From: Pseudomonas sp. ACM7
GTDB lineage: Bacteria; Pseudomonadota; Gammaproteobacteria; Pseudomonadales; Pseudomonadaceae
Reading direction: 5' to 3'
Length of the DNA stretch: 64,000 bases
Assembly: GCF_004136015.1 (NCBI RefSeq)
Contig: NZ_CP024866.1
Location: forward strand, 5,738,066 to 5,802,065
In this document: positions 8,906-18,163 of the stretch, in pieces
Numbering within the stretch: position 1 is the stretch's first letter
Layout of the letters: each line of letters starts with the position of its first letter
Program-made: the position numbers and the translations under genes
The notes under the pieces: generated by a model
Told to the model about the DNA's origin: nothing
Databases searched by the model: none
Seen by the model: the letters and a program-made list of their open reading frames with translations, nothing else

Positions 8906-9179
8906 GCTGGCACAACGGGCTGCGATGAGCGTGTCAGCCTTTCACCGTCATTTCAAAGCCGTCACCGCACTAAGCCCGTTGCAGTATCAAAAAAGAGTTC
9001 GCTTACTTCACGCGAGGACGCTGCTGGTGGCCAACGCCAAAAGTGTGACCAGCGCGGCACTCGAGGTCGGATATGAAAGCACTACGCAATTCAGCCGCGA
9101 CTACGCACGAGTGTTTGGCTTACTGCCGGCGCGAGACGCGGCAAGAATTCTTGGGGAAACCCGCAGCAATGCAAGGTAG
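8886..9179 (+). pseudogene. AraC-family regulator, DNA-binding domain only
   Basis: A 97-residue fragment with the two helix-turn-helix motifs of AraC/XylS proteins: VETLAQRAAMSVSAFHRHFK and SAALEVGYESTTQFSRDYARVFG. The N-terminal sensory domain (family about 300 residues) is missing. The remaining 5' end abuts and slightly overlaps the 5'-deleted SDR. In the ancestor the two genes were probably divergent, and one deletion took both 5' ends and the shared promoter. A free AraC DNA-binding domain could in principle still be made from the ATG at 8886. Confidence 0.85.
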
Positions 9180-9367
9180 ATAAACTGGTTTTTTAGCCTA
9201 TTAAGTATTGAGCCAGTTTGTCAGCCGTTCCCATGCACATCTCGTTAAGATCTAAGGGATCAATTTTCGGTATGGGTCGGTTGCAGTCCATTGTGACAGG
9301 CAGCAATCGGCCAAGATCATCCCTTTAAATCTGCCAAGGCGCGCGCTGCAGGTCGCTGCACCTTAAA

Positions 9368-9604
9368 TCAACCGGGTTGATCGACGACCTTAATCTGCGT
9401 CAGCCCTACCAGCTCAGCCTGCTTTAAAATCTCCTCCGGTGTCGCGTCCGCAGTGGGCATGATCAGGCTGTTCTCTCCATCCCCAAAATGCAGCTGTAGC
9501 AGGTGCATCGCCGCCTCATGTGCGGGCAGCTGAGGCTGCTTCAATTCGAAAATGTGGGTGCGGGGCTCGCCGTTAAACAGGTATTCCAGAGTGTAGTTGT
9601 GCAC
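9368..9604 (-). CDS. Conserved hypothetical protein (78 aa)
   Basis: A 78-residue soluble protein starting at GTG 9604 with AAGGA upstream. The sequence (HNYTLEYLFNGEPRTHIFEL, then ATPEEILKQAELVGLTQIKV) resembles a conserved Pseudomonas hypothetical protein of the same size. There are no catalytic motifs, no signal peptide and no transmembrane helix. Neighbours give no functional clue. Confidence 0.7.
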   Translation of the reverse strand: MHNYTLEYLFNGEPRTHIFELKQPQLPAHEAAMHLLQLHFGDGENSLIMPTADATPEEILKQAELVGLTQIKVVDQPG

Positions 9605-9632
9605 GGTGAGATCCTTGTAATGTGGGATCAGC

Positions 9633-9764
9633 CTACGATATTGAATTATTGGTCAGCTTTTCGTTCAGCTGCTCCGCTTGGGCCTTCTTATGCAAACGCC
9701 ACTCTTGGCAATCGAGTAACCGATGGGTTTCGGTACGTCGGCTAGCACTTGCACTGTTGCGCAT
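9633..9764 (-). CDS. Possible small ORF (43 aa)
   Basis: An ATG at 9764 opens a short frame ending at TAG 9633, with a charged, helix-prone product (RLLDCQEWRLHKKAQAEQLNEKL). It sits just upstream of the 78-residue gene on the same strand. There is no good Shine-Dalgarno, and I do not recognise it. It is reported because the amphipathic composition looks coding. Confidence 0.25.
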   Translation of the reverse strand: MRNSASASRRTETHRLLDCQEWRLHKKAQAEQLNEKLTNNSIS

Positions 9765-9995
9765 CTAAGGCGTCACCCCGGTTGACCGTCTACCGAGACA
9801 GTTCACTCCTGACCGAGCCTTTGGATACTGCCTACAAGAGCGTGATTAGCCACGCCTCCGAATTGCTCATTCACGAGTCATTTGCACGGCACTACCATCT
9901 TGGTGTCCACAATTCGCAGTTCTTACATCTATTTCGTCTCAGCGATTTGGTTAGCGAATGAGACTCACGGCAGTGGCGCGGATTAGAATTTCTTC

Positions 9996-10262
9996 CTAGT
10001 GAAAACGCTCTTCTAGATCGCGCTTGTAGCTTTGCCACCAAAGCCGATCAACAGCTTCAACCATGACCTCACAGACGATGACGTCGTCCTCTGCTCTCTC
10101 GTTACCTTCCTGCAGCGAAAAACCTTTCGCCGGATTGCGGGTGAACGCCGTGCCCCCTCCGAACTGATCGGCCATCTGTTCCCCTACACGGCGAAAAAGC
10201 TCAACGGGCTGAGGTGTGCCATCGTTAGTGTTGAGCGGCAAAAAAATTTCGACCAGGTGCAT
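9996..10262 (-). CDS. Conserved hypothetical protein (88 aa)
   Basis: An 88-residue protein beginning MHLVEIFLPLNTNDG and containing QPVELFRRVGEQMADQFGG, then VCEVMVEAVDRLWWQSYKRDLEERF. This pattern matches a small conserved family in rhizobia and pseudomonads with no assigned function. A GAGG about nine bases before the ATG supports the start. It is cytoplasmic, with no signal peptide. Confidence 0.65.
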   Translation of the reverse strand: MHLVEIFLPLNTNDGTPQPVELFRRVGEQMADQFGGGTAFTRNPAKGFSLQEGNERAEDDVIVCEVMVEAVDRLWWQSYKRDLEERFH

Positions 10263-10510
10263 TTGGATAACCTCGACATCTTAAGAGGTAGTTTCGTGAA
10301 TAAGGCCGATACCTCTTCATAGGATCACTTGTGCCGCCTCTTGCGTAAAAATTTCGATGGTTTTGGGGCAATCCCTTCGAAAGCGCTAGAGCAATTCTTA
10401 AAATTCTGGCGATCGGCACTCGCCTCTACGAGATATTGTTCCCCCCAAACATATTCGTCGCTGAGTTTTGAGCCAAGGCTCGGATCTCAGTATTGGCCGG
10501 GAATATCGAA
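10263..10510. other. Gap, no supported gene
   Basis: No coding region with a recognisable product or a good ribosome-binding site was found between the 88-residue gene and the terminator of the KGG gene. Short frames here overlap each other on both strands and look spurious. Confidence 0.4.
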
Positions 10511-10539
10511 ATCAAGCCCCGAAAGATTCGGGGCTTGAT
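10511..10539 (-). terminator. Terminator hairpin of the KGG stress gene
   Basis: A perfect 13-bp inverted repeat (ATCAAGCCCCGAA / TTCGGGGCTTGAT) with a three-base AGA loop, 15 bases past the stop codon of the KGG gene. There is no long U tract, but stem stability and position fit a terminator. Confidence 0.75.
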
Positions 10540-10553
10540 AGGGTCAGACGTCA

Positions 10554-10985
10554 TCAGGGTTTGCGTCCTCCGCCTCCGCTCATCCCATCATCCTTGCGTC
10601 CCGTTTCAGAGGACTTATCGCGGTCATCGGCGACATTGCTGCCGCGTCCGCTTCCTTGCCCACCGCTGGACGATTGATCAGCCTTGTTGGATTGTTGTCC
10701 GCCTGAAGCTTGGCCGCCTTTTTGGCCTGGTTTGGACATGTTTTCTTTATCGTCGGCAAATTCGCCTCCGCGATTCGTACCCTGCCCGCCTCCGGACATG
10801 CGATCGCTATCGCGAGATTGTTGTCCGCCGGAAGCTTGACCACCTTTTTGGCCTTCTTCAGACGCGCGTTGTGGATCTTTGGCAAAATTTCCGCCAGAGG
10901 CTTCTCCACCTTTCTTACCGGCTACAGAAGCCTTGTCCTGGTCATTAGAAAAATTGCCTGGATTTTTGTTTCCTGTATTGGCCAT
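10554..10985 (-). CDS. KGG-repeat general stress protein
   Basis: A 143-residue, extremely hydrophilic Gly/Ser/Gln/Lys/Asp-rich protein with several copies of the KGG / stress-induced (Con-10, GsiB-like) motif: GKKGGEASGG, GQKGGQASGGQQS (twice) and related SGGGQG blocks. Such proteins are disordered desiccation/osmotic stress proteins. AGAGGT lies nine bases upstream of ATG 10985. Repeat units correspond to about 25-residue modules. It lies with other stress-type genes in the 10-29 kb stretch, so general-stress (RpoS-type) control is likely but not shown by sequence. Confidence 0.88.
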   Translation of the reverse strand: MANTGNKNPGNFSNDQDKASVAGKKGGEASGGNFAKDPQRASEEGQKGGQASGGQQSRDSDRMSGGGQGTNRGGEFADDKENMSKPGQKGGQASGGQQSNKADQSSSGGQGSGRGSNVADDRDKSSETGRKDDGMSGGGGRKP

Positions 10986-11249
10986 TTTTGTTCACCTCTA
11001 CATCGTTAGCACGAGCATGGGCTCGTCTAATTGGGAGGACGCACAAAACAGAAAGTTTGAACGGAAATATTGGGCTCGCGACGAGTGGATAGGGGTATTT
11101 GGTTCCATCGAAAATGAGCGCGTTCGATGGACGGCGTATGCGTCATAGAGGGGGCATCCTTCGTCGAATTTCAGATTAAAACGATCGATGTTTACTAGAC
11201 TTAATAACTCGTAGAAGCCCTCCGTGCATCACACTCAGGCGGTCAATCG

Positions 11250-11807
11250 ATGACTGAACACATCGTGCATTTTCATTGCCAGATCGATCAGGGAACGACT
11301 GAGCGCTTCCGGGATTGTTGCCTCGAAGCCATCGATCAAGGCGCCACCTCCTTGCTCCTCAATCTTTCTACAAGCGGGGGTAGCACGAACTTTGGCTTCA
11401 CCCTCTACACGTTCCTGAAGTCATTGCCGGTGCCGCTATGCGCGATCAACGCGGGCAACATCGAATCAATGGGCATCATCATGTTTTTGGCGGCAGGCCG
11501 CCGTATCACCTCGCCCCACTCACGCTTCCTGATTCACCCGATGAATTGGTACTTCAGCCAAAAATCAGTCGACCATCAGCGCCTGCGTGAATACCTGTCG
11601 AGCCTCGACAACGACCTTGCACGTTACGTGCAAATTTTCACACTCGAAACGGCTGATGCAGAGACCAAGCTCGATATTTTTCATTGCCTTTCAGCGGAAG
11701 AAAAAGTCATCGCCGCTCATGAGTCTCTTGCATACGGGATTGCGCATGAGATGAAGCAAATGATGTTCGCTGATAATGTCAAACATTGGAAAGTCAGCGG
11801 TGGATGA
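11250..11807 (+). CDS. ClpP/crotonase-fold serine protease homologue
   Basis: A 185-residue protein of the ClpP superfamily. NLSTSGGSTNFGFTLY corresponds to the oxyanion-hole region, INAGNIESMG carries the candidate nucleophile Ser, and SRFLIHPMN the candidate His. The family is near ClpP in size. There is no adjacent clpX/clpA-type ATPase, and the catalytic neighbourhood (ESMG rather than ASMG) differs from housekeeping ClpP. It is therefore a stand-alone paralogue, perhaps acting with a chromosomal Clp ATPase or alone. No signal peptide. Confidence 0.8.
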   Translation: MTEHIVHFHCQIDQGTTERFRDCCLEAIDQGATSLLLNLSTSGGSTNFGFTLYTFLKSLPVPLCAINAGNIESMGIIMFLAAGRRITSPHSRFLIHPMNWYFSQKSVDHQRLREYLSSLDNDLARYVQIFTLETADAETKLDIFHCLSAEEKVIAAHESLAYGIAHEMKQMMFADNVKHWKVSGG

Positions 11808-12054
11808 GCCTAGCCCGCTCCGCGATATATAGCTGTGTATCAAAGACTAATCACGAGAGAGCAATCGTTGCTGCCATCATGGAATTGGCGCTTTGGGGAA
11901 ATAGCCTAGAAAAAAGCACGCCAAGCAATGGGCCTCGAAATACACCGTTGGGCCTTGGCGTTGAACTCAAGCGTCACACCCTCCGTCTAGCGCATAGATG
12001 GGGCAAAAGCTTCAGCCCTTAGCCCTCAACCCTTGTATGTTCAAGGAGATTGCC

Positions 12055-12315
12055 ATGGCCACCACTGCCGCACGCTTGAATTACTTCCACGACACTCTTT
12101 TCGGCCCTATAGCGAAAAGCGTTGATTGCGACCTTGTCATTACGCCTATCACCCCCGGCGCTTTTCAGGTGCAGGTGCTTTCTCCAGTACCAGATGACCT
12201 ACACAAGGCACATTCCTTGACAATAATCCTTTCCCCCAAAGAACATCTGACAGGCACGGTGGCTCAGACGCACAAGTTAGACAACGGTGATCTGGAGTTC
12301 CAAATCGATGTATGA
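12055..12315 (+). CDS. Hypothetical protein (86 aa)
   Basis: ATG 12055 is preceded by a strong AAGGAG at the right distance. The product of 86 residues (start MATTAARLNYFHDTLFGPIA) is soluble and has no motif I recognise. It is downstream of the ClpP-like gene on the same strand, about 250 bases away, so co-transcription is possible. Confidence 0.6.
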   Translation: MATTAARLNYFHDTLFGPIAKSVDCDLVITPITPGAFQVQVLSPVPDDLHKAHSLTIILSPKEHLTGTVAQTHKLDNGDLEFQIDV

Positions 12316-12514
12316 GTTTTCGCTAGACGTTGAAGCCATCCTCAACATCGATGCTGTGCCAGCATCATTCTCAGAGTAGGCGGGCACGCTGATGGGCGCG
12401 GCTGTTGAACCGTGCGAGATCGTTGTAACGGTCACCAATCAGCGCGCCCCGATTCCCTCAATAGATGCCATTGCTTTTCGCCCTTACCCGGTCAGAAGCA
12501 GGTCAGCGTTGCAG

Positions 12515-13516
12515 TCAATCGCGAGCAGCACGAACCTTCCCGCTAAAGATGCTAAAGCCGTAGGTGTTGTAGATGAGGGTCACTGGGATCAGCACGGCGA
12601 AACCGACCAACATGAAAATTTGACTGGTCGGACTGGAGGCGGCGGCTTGCAACGTCAAATGCGGCGGGACAATCAGCGGATAAAGCGCTGCGATCATCAA
12701 TGCGAAGGCCAAGACGAAGATTCCCAACGCAGCGAACAGCGGTAGATATTCTCGGCGGCTTCGAAATCCCAAGATGAAGCCAATTAGCAGTGCAATGAGC
12801 AGCGTTGAGGCCAGCAGACAGACAAGAGGATCTGAAAGCCGATGCGCATAGCGAGTATCGAGTGTCGCTGTCCAGGCCACCAACACGACCAATAGCACCA
12901 CAGTTACGATTGCCAGCGTCCTCGCCTGACGGCTTGATCTCCTTTGGAGATCGTCCTGAGTACGCCAATAAAGCCAGCAGGCGCCCAGCCATGTGTAGCC
13001 CACGACAAGCACCGCGCCACAGTACAGCGGGAACATAGCCAGCCATTCCCAACCGTTACCATTGTATTGCCCGCCGTCATTAGATACGCCTTGTACCAGC
13101 GTGCCCAACACCACGCCCTGAGAACCGCCGGCGAGCAGTGAACCGACCAGCAGCAAGCCATCGACCATGCGCTTGATTCCGTCACTGGGCCAGTAATCAC
13201 GAAATTCCAGCGCTACCGCTCGAAGAATCAACGCCAAAAACATCAGAATAAAGGGCAAATAAAGCGCCGGCAGCAGGATGGCGTAGGCCAGCGGAAATAG
13301 TGCCAGGAGGCCGCCGCCACCTAGTACGAGCCACGTTTCATTGGCATCCCAAATCGGCAAAATAGTCACTGCCATGGCACGTCGCTGCTTGCTACAGCGG
13401 GTAAGACCAAGCAGTACGCCTACACCAAGATCAGTGCCATCCAGTAGCACATAGCTCATCACTGAGAACGCCAAGGCCGCCGCAGAAAGTAGTGTTATCC
13501 AGTCATTGTCCAACAT
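12515..13516 (-). CDS. cydB: Cytochrome bd-type ubiquinol oxidase subunit II
   Basis: A 333-residue integral membrane subunit with eight to nine hydrophobic helices, the partner of CydA in the bd (or cyanide-insensitive CIO) quinol oxidase. Characteristic sequences are the N-terminal YVLLDGTDLGVGVLLG, the WDANETWLVLGGGGLLALFP block and LRAVALEFR. Length is normal for the CIO-type subunit. Only 12 bases separate it from the upstream cydA remains. Subunit II looks intact, but subunit I is broken, so no working oxidase should come from this locus. Confidence 0.92.
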   Translation of the reverse strand: MLDNDWITLLSAAALAFSVMSYVLLDGTDLGVGVLLGLTRCSKQRRAMAVTILPIWDANETWLVLGGGGLLALFPLAYAILLPALYLPFILMFLALILRAVALEFRDYWPSDGIKRMVDGLLLVGSLLAGGSQGVVLGTLVQGVSNDGGQYNGNGWEWLAMFPLYCGAVLVVGYTWLGACWLYWRTQDDLQRRSSRQARTLAIVTVVLLVVLVAWTATLDTRYAHRLSDPLVCLLASTLLIALLIGFILGFRSRREYLPLFAALGIFVLAFALMIAALYPLIVPPHLTLQAAASSPTSQIFMLVGFAVLIPVTLIYNTYGFSIFSGKVRAARD

Positions 13517-13528
13517 GGATTCATGCCC

Positions 13529-14762
13529 TTAGGAATCACCTGTCTCGTCAGCCAGGGTTGACTGTGGCCCGGCCTCGTCTTCGTGCGGTGGTTCACGCAG
13601 TATTCGCAGAAGCACCCATAGGCCAACGCCGAATATCAACAGGTAAAACGACAGGATGAACCATGTTGACTTAATCACCTGCTGTCGAGACACCGACGAA
13701 AGACCGTCAGTGGTGCGCAGCAGGCCATAGACGGTAAAGGGTTGGCGACCCACCTTCGGTCACTACCCAGCCACTCAGCATCGCCACAAATCCAGCCGGG
13801 GTCATCAGCACACACCCTCGGAGCATCCAACGCGCTGCGTACAATCGTTGCCGCCGTCGCAATACCAAACCGGTCAGGCCCTGTCCCAGCATCAATAGGC
13901 CTAGACCGACCATGACGCGAAATGCAAAGAACACCGCAGGCACCGGCGGGATGTCCTCAGGAGGGAATTCGTCCAGCGCGGCGATAGTGCCACTCAGGTC
14001 GTGCCGCAAGTACAGCGACGCAATGCGCGGAATAGCCACTTCCCAATGGTTGCGCCGCGCGGTCATGTCAGGAATGGCAAACAAGCGTAAAGGTTCGCCC
14101 GCTCCTTCAGCTGGGGGAGTCCAGGAGCCTTCGATGGCGGCCACCTTCTGCGGCTGAACCTTAAAGCTGTGCTCACCATGAAGATCTCCCACGAGAATTT
14201 GTACTGGTATAAGCACCACAATCGCCCAAAGCGCCATTGAGTATGTAAGCCGAGCTCGCGGATTCTCAGGTGCACGTAACAGCTGCCAGGCGCTGATACC
14301 GGCTACCAGCGTGCCGCTGCTGAGCAGTGCCGCCAACGTCATATGCACGAGTCGATAAGGGAACGATGGATTGAAGATGATTGCCCACCAGTCGTCGGCT
14401 ATGAAACGCCCATCTGTGGCAATGGCGTAACCAGCGGGTGTATGCATCCAGGAGTTGGCTGACAGAATCCAGAACGCACTGATCAGTGATCCGAGCGCCA
14501 CCGCGCAAGTGGCGAAGAAATGAATACGAGGGCCGACCTTCTTCAACCCGAAGAGCATGATGCCAAGAAAACCAGCCTCTAAAAAAAAGGCGGCAAGCAC
14601 TTCGTAGAACATCAAGGGGCCGAGGATATCTCCCGCCTGAGTCGACAACCGCGACCAGTTGAGACCGAACTGATACTCCAGAATCAGTCCCGAAGCAGTG
14701 CCCACCGCCACATTGACGGCTAATACCTTCAACCAGTAACGATACACATCCAGGTAGACTTT
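13529..14762 (-). pseudogene. cydA: Cytochrome bd-type oxidase subunit I, 5'-truncated and frameshifted
   Basis: Reading the minus strand, similarity begins abruptly at KVYLDVYRYWLK (14762), directly after a TAA. About 55-60 residues, including the first helix and its haem-ligand His, are absent. The frame is good through GPLMFYEVLAAFFLEAGFLG, the quinol-loop region and LSGWVVTE. Near 13755 one extra G (GAAGGTGGG instead of GAAGTGGG) shifts the frame; the normal continuation GRQPFTVYGLLRT is found in the next frame down to 13529. Two independent lesions therefore inactivate the gene. Confidence 0.85.
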
Positions 14763-14844
14763 TTACGTTAAGGGAGCGACAGATTTCGAAACAGAATGCA
14801 GAAGCGAAACTTTGACTAGACACTTAATAAAGACCCTACTTAAA

Positions 14845-15849
14845 TCAATAACGACCAAACTTCTGTCGGTATTCCGCTGGCGTTAAGCCAGTCAACTCTT
14901 TGAACATTCTCCGCAAATTGGAATCACTGCTGAAACCAAGCTCTAGGCTGATTGTGCTGACGGTTGATGACGTCAACGTGAGGCGTTCGCTGACCTGGTT
15001 TAATTTTATAAGACGGGCATAGGCTGCAACCGCTAGGCCGGTTTCTTTTTTGACCTTGCGCGCTAGAGTGCGCGCGGACATTCCGAGGTTATCCCCCAAT
15101 TTGTCCACTGTAAGTTGTTCAGCCGGCAATTGCTCAACGAGGACAATTAGCTTACGCAATAACCTGTCGGGCTGTTCCATTAGGCTTATTGTCTGAAAGG
15201 CGGTGTGAACGACTGCCGGGCGTGGTAGCACCATCAACTTGATGAGGTCTCGAAAAATTTCAGAGCTGACATTCTTTTCGATTAGCGCCTGGGCAATGGG
15301 TAGATATCCGTTTACGCCTGAAGCTGTGGCCGTTCTCTGATTAATGATGCAGGTCTGCTCGCTTTGCCAGCGCACCTTTTTATAGCGTTGAGCCATTGTC
15401 TCCACGAGCCACCATGTAATCGTCGCCGCCTGATCATTTAACTGACCGCTCGCTGCAAGTAGACAAACCCCCGTGCAATAACTCAAAAGCGTGCATCTTT
15501 TGGCACGATTCGATAGCGCTGCCACCAAGGGCGAGTGAGCTACCAACACCGTTTCAACCTCCTGCGACGACTCTGCCCAGAAACCTGGAACTAGGATGGC
15601 GTCCAGCTCGTCGCTGTCGAGGGACTCTGTCGCCTGCAACGTTACGCCATGCGCACATTCAACTGACCCGATCTGCACCGCAACATAGACAGTCTCAAAC
15701 AGATCATGACCTGTACGCCGATTCGCTGCGTACAGAAGGTCAGCGAATGCAAACAACCCCGCAGGCATGCAGTTGGAGAAAAGGAGCAGTCCAATTCGTA
15801 AGGTTCTGGGCATGGCTGAAAATGAATCGATTATGGCTAATTTCGCCAT
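14845..15849 (-). CDS. GlxA-type AraC-family transcriptional regulator
   Basis: A 334-residue regulator with an N-terminal DJ-1/PfpI-like (class I amidotransferase-like) domain, including the LLSYCTGVCLLAASG motif with Cys, and a C-terminal AraC double helix-turn-helix (LGMSARTLARKVKKETGL and ISLELGFSSDSNLRRMFKELTGLTPAEYRQ). GAGG precedes the start at 15849. It is divergent from the MBL hydrolase at 15902, with only about 50 bases between the starts, so it most likely controls that gene. Confidence 0.88.
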   Translation of the reverse strand: MAKLAIIDSFSAMPRTLRIGLLLFSNCMPAGLFAFADLLYAANRRTGHDLFETVYVAVQIGSVECAHGVTLQATESLDSDELDAILVPGFWAESSQEVETVLVAHSPLVAALSNRAKRCTLLSYCTGVCLLAASGQLNDQAATITWWLVETMAQRYKKVRWQSEQTCIINQRTATASGVNGYLPIAQALIEKNVSSEIFRDLIKLMVLPRPAVVHTAFQTISLMEQPDRLLRKLIVLVEQLPAEQLTVDKLGDNLGMSARTLARKVKKETGLAVAAYARLIKLNQVSERLTLTSSTVSTISLELGFSSDSNLRRMFKELTGLTPAEYRQKFGRY

Positions 15850-15901
15850 TATGGCCTCAGTATCGAATTGGCACCATGAGATCTCTTTCCAGGAGGGTTT
15901 T

Positions 15902-16684
15902 ATGATGAAAATTCAACAAATTCGAAATGCCACAATCATTGTCGAAATTGGCCTCTATCGTATCCTTGTCGACCCAATGATGGCGCGAAAAGATGCGCTT
16001 CCGCCGTTACGATTATTCGGCGCCAGGCAGCGTAACCCAATCGTCGAATTGCCGGATTCAACCCCGGCTGTTCTCAATGCGGTAACCCACTGTCTAATCA
16101 CCCACTGCCAAAAGGGGCACTTCGACCACTTGGATCGAGCAGCTAAAAAATGGCTTCGCGATAGACAAATTCCAGTGATCTGTTCACCGCACGACGCGCC
16201 TCATCTTGCAAAGCAAGGCCTAAACATCCAGCCGCTTCCTGAAAATCATGAGCAGCCTAATCTCTTTTTGGGCGGAACGATTCGTACAATCAAATGCACC
16301 CATGGGAAAGGCCTGATAGGCAAATTGATGGAGCACGGTGTCGGTTACTTTATCGAAATGCCAGGCGAACCCAGCCTATATCTGGCTGGCGATACAATTC
16401 TCACGCCGACCATAAGGGATTTCGTGCTACATCATCAGCCACAAGTCAGCGTAGTACCTGCTGGAGGCGCACAATTTGATTTTGGTGACGATATTATCAT
16501 GGGGATTGACGAGGTCGTTGAATTCACCCGGTTGAAACGCGGAACGGTGGTAGCCAATCACATGGAGGCGGTCAGCCATTGCCCGGTAACTAGACCTGCG
16601 CTCGCTAAAGCAGGAAAACTAGCCGGTATTGACCAGCGCTTGCGGATCCCAGCAGATGGCGAAATTATGGAGTTCATGTTTTAA
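15902..16684 (+). CDS. MBL-fold metallo-hydrolase
   Basis: A 260-residue metallo-beta-lactamase-fold protein. Likely Zn ligands are in THCQKGHFDHLD (H-x4-H-x-D-H type), the Asp of YLAGDTIL and the His of NHMEAVSHCP. The ATG at 15902 follows an AGGAGGG Shine-Dalgarno; a second ATG follows directly. It resembles UlaG/YhfI-type hydrolases of unknown substrate. The divergent GlxA-type regulator is its probable controller. Confidence 0.82.
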   Translation: MMKIQQIRNATIIVEIGLYRILVDPMMARKDALPPLRLFGARQRNPIVELPDSTPAVLNAVTHCLITHCQKGHFDHLDRAAKKWLRDRQIPVICSPHDAPHLAKQGLNIQPLPENHEQPNLFLGGTIRTIKCTHGKGLIGKLMEHGVGYFIEMPGEPSLYLAGDTILTPTIRDFVLHHQPQVSVVPAGGAQFDFGDDIIMGIDEVVEFTRLKRGTVVANHMEAVSHCPVTRPALAKAGKLAGIDQRLRIPADGEIMEFMF

Positions 16685-16788
16685 CTAATAGCCATCGTGA
16701 GGTGTGTCCACTAGCTTGTATGCCGGCACGAATTTAGAAACTTCTTGCGGATGCTACGAAAATTGGCACTGATAGGGACGGTGTCAAA

Positions 16789-16995
16789 ATGGACGGCATC
16801 CTCGAACACCTGCGGAGCCGGGCCAAGAATCTCAAGCGCCAAACCATTGTTCTCTGATTTTGTTATCAGGTTCCACTAACGCCTTGGCTGCCGAAGTGCA
16901 TTTCCGTGTTAGTCGTGGCCTACTCGTTGAGTCCAATCGACCTTGTCCCCGATTTCATTCCTGTCCTCGGGTATCTGGATGAGGTTGTCATTTAA
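16789..16995 (+). pseudogene. DUF1232 (YkvA-family) relic with in-frame stop
   Basis: From ATG 16789 the frame reads MDGILEHLRSRAKNLKRQTIVL, then a TGA (16855-16857). The same frame continues with a segment like TPWLPKCISVLVVAYSLSP and the highly typical IDLVPDFIPVLGYLDEVV before TAA. That is the signature of the small membrane YkvA/DUF1232 family. The C-terminal third is also missing. The match is clear from conserved words, so this is a decayed gene and not a chance frame. Confidence 0.75.
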
Positions 16996-17050
16996 ATACT
17001 CTGGCTACCAATTAAAAGACCAATCAGTCTATATTATGAGGAACATTTAC

Positions 17051-17623
17051 ATGCTTTCTGAATACCAAATGACGCTGCCAGCTATTGAACTGGAGGCCTC
17101 CGAAGGCCGAGCAAAGGACGTTTTGACCAAAGGTAAAGCACAAGCAGGCGTTCTCCCAAACATGTACTCCCACATGGCGAACTCGCCTGGCCTGCTGGAG
17201 ACATACCTGGAAGGCTATTCAGCCTTCCGTAACGAGTCAGGTTTCACATCGGCGGAGCAGGAGTTGATTTTTTTGGTTATCAGTCGCGAAAACGGATGCG
17301 AATACTGTGTCTCGGCTCATAGCGCTATTGCCGATATGAAGTCAGGGCTCACCCCGCAAGCCACCAATGCGATTCGTGACAACACGGAGATAGAAGATAA
17401 AAAACTCTCGGCATTGGCCGCGTTCACGCGTGTGATGTTCCATACCCGGGGGTTGCCCTCTAAGTCAGACGTTGAAGCATTCCAGGGGGTCGGCTATGGC
17501 GAACGGCAAATCTTGGAGGTCGTTCTGGCGATTGCGATAAAGACGTTGAGTAATTATTCCAATCACCTCTTTCATACCCCTCTAGACAAGATCTTCGAGG
17601 GCAGGGCTTGGCAGCAGGAATAA
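17051..17623 (+). CDS. AhpD-like / carboxymuconolactone decarboxylase family protein
   Basis: A 190-residue alkylhydroperoxidase-like protein. The Cys-x-x-Cys redox motif lies in NGCEYCVSAHSAIA, the hallmark of the AhpD/peroxidase-related subfamily; NMYSHMANSPGLLETYLEGYSAF is typical of the N-terminal part. The start at 17051 has AGGAA upstream; two further in-frame ATGs upstream lack family similarity. A role in peroxide defence is inferred from the family. Confidence 0.85.
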   Translation: MLSEYQMTLPAIELEASEGRAKDVLTKGKAQAGVLPNMYSHMANSPGLLETYLEGYSAFRNESGFTSAEQELIFLVISRENGCEYCVSAHSAIADMKSGLTPQATNAIRDNTEIEDKKLSALAAFTRVMFHTRGLPSKSDVEAFQGVGYGERQILEVVLAIAIKTLSNYSNHLFHTPLDKIFEGRAWQQE

Positions 17624-18149
17624 CCGCTTCCGGAAATTTGAGCTCGCTCTGCTTCTTGGCGATCATCCCAAGAGAGATGGTCGTAAGCACTGCACGCGGT
17701 CTCCCTGGCAGCTCAGACCGTGCTAAGTGGCCTTCTCAGGTACCTTCCTCATACGGTGATGAGGCTAGGCTGTAACAAACGAAATTCCAACGACGTCCAT
17801 GTATACCTTGGCTTCATGCAGGATCGCAGATCGTCTGCACCGCTTCGCGCTTTCTGGCGATGCTAACGCGGTCAAGGTTGAAGATACCTGCAAATATGTT
17901 TCGACGTCGGACAGCTTGCACCAATTGTAAACCTTCAGCTCGGCAGTCTCTCGCCTCACTTTGTTGCCACTTTTTCGGCGGCATCAGTATTTTAATTTGG
18001 CGACACTGCCACCGACTCAGCAACGATAGTTGTTGTTCTCTTCATTCAATTGGTAATCGAGGTCAAAGCGAATGAACGACCGCCGACAGTCAATGTGAAC
18101 GCCTAAAAAAGCTCGAACTCGCACCGTTGTATCCAATGTGTAGGTCTAT
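17624..18149. other. Gap, no supported gene
   Basis: About 525 bases without a recognisable gene. Two overlapping minus-strand frames of 64 and 69 codons at 17765-18023 have no family features and no clear ribosome-binding sites. Confidence 0.4.
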
Positions 18150-18163
18150 GGAGGTAAAGCGAC

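Noticed and set aside
16943..17050. Upstream start for the AhpD-like gene
   Set aside because: The first 36 codons overlap the end of the DUF1232 relic and show no family similarity; ATG 17051 has the better ribosome-binding site.
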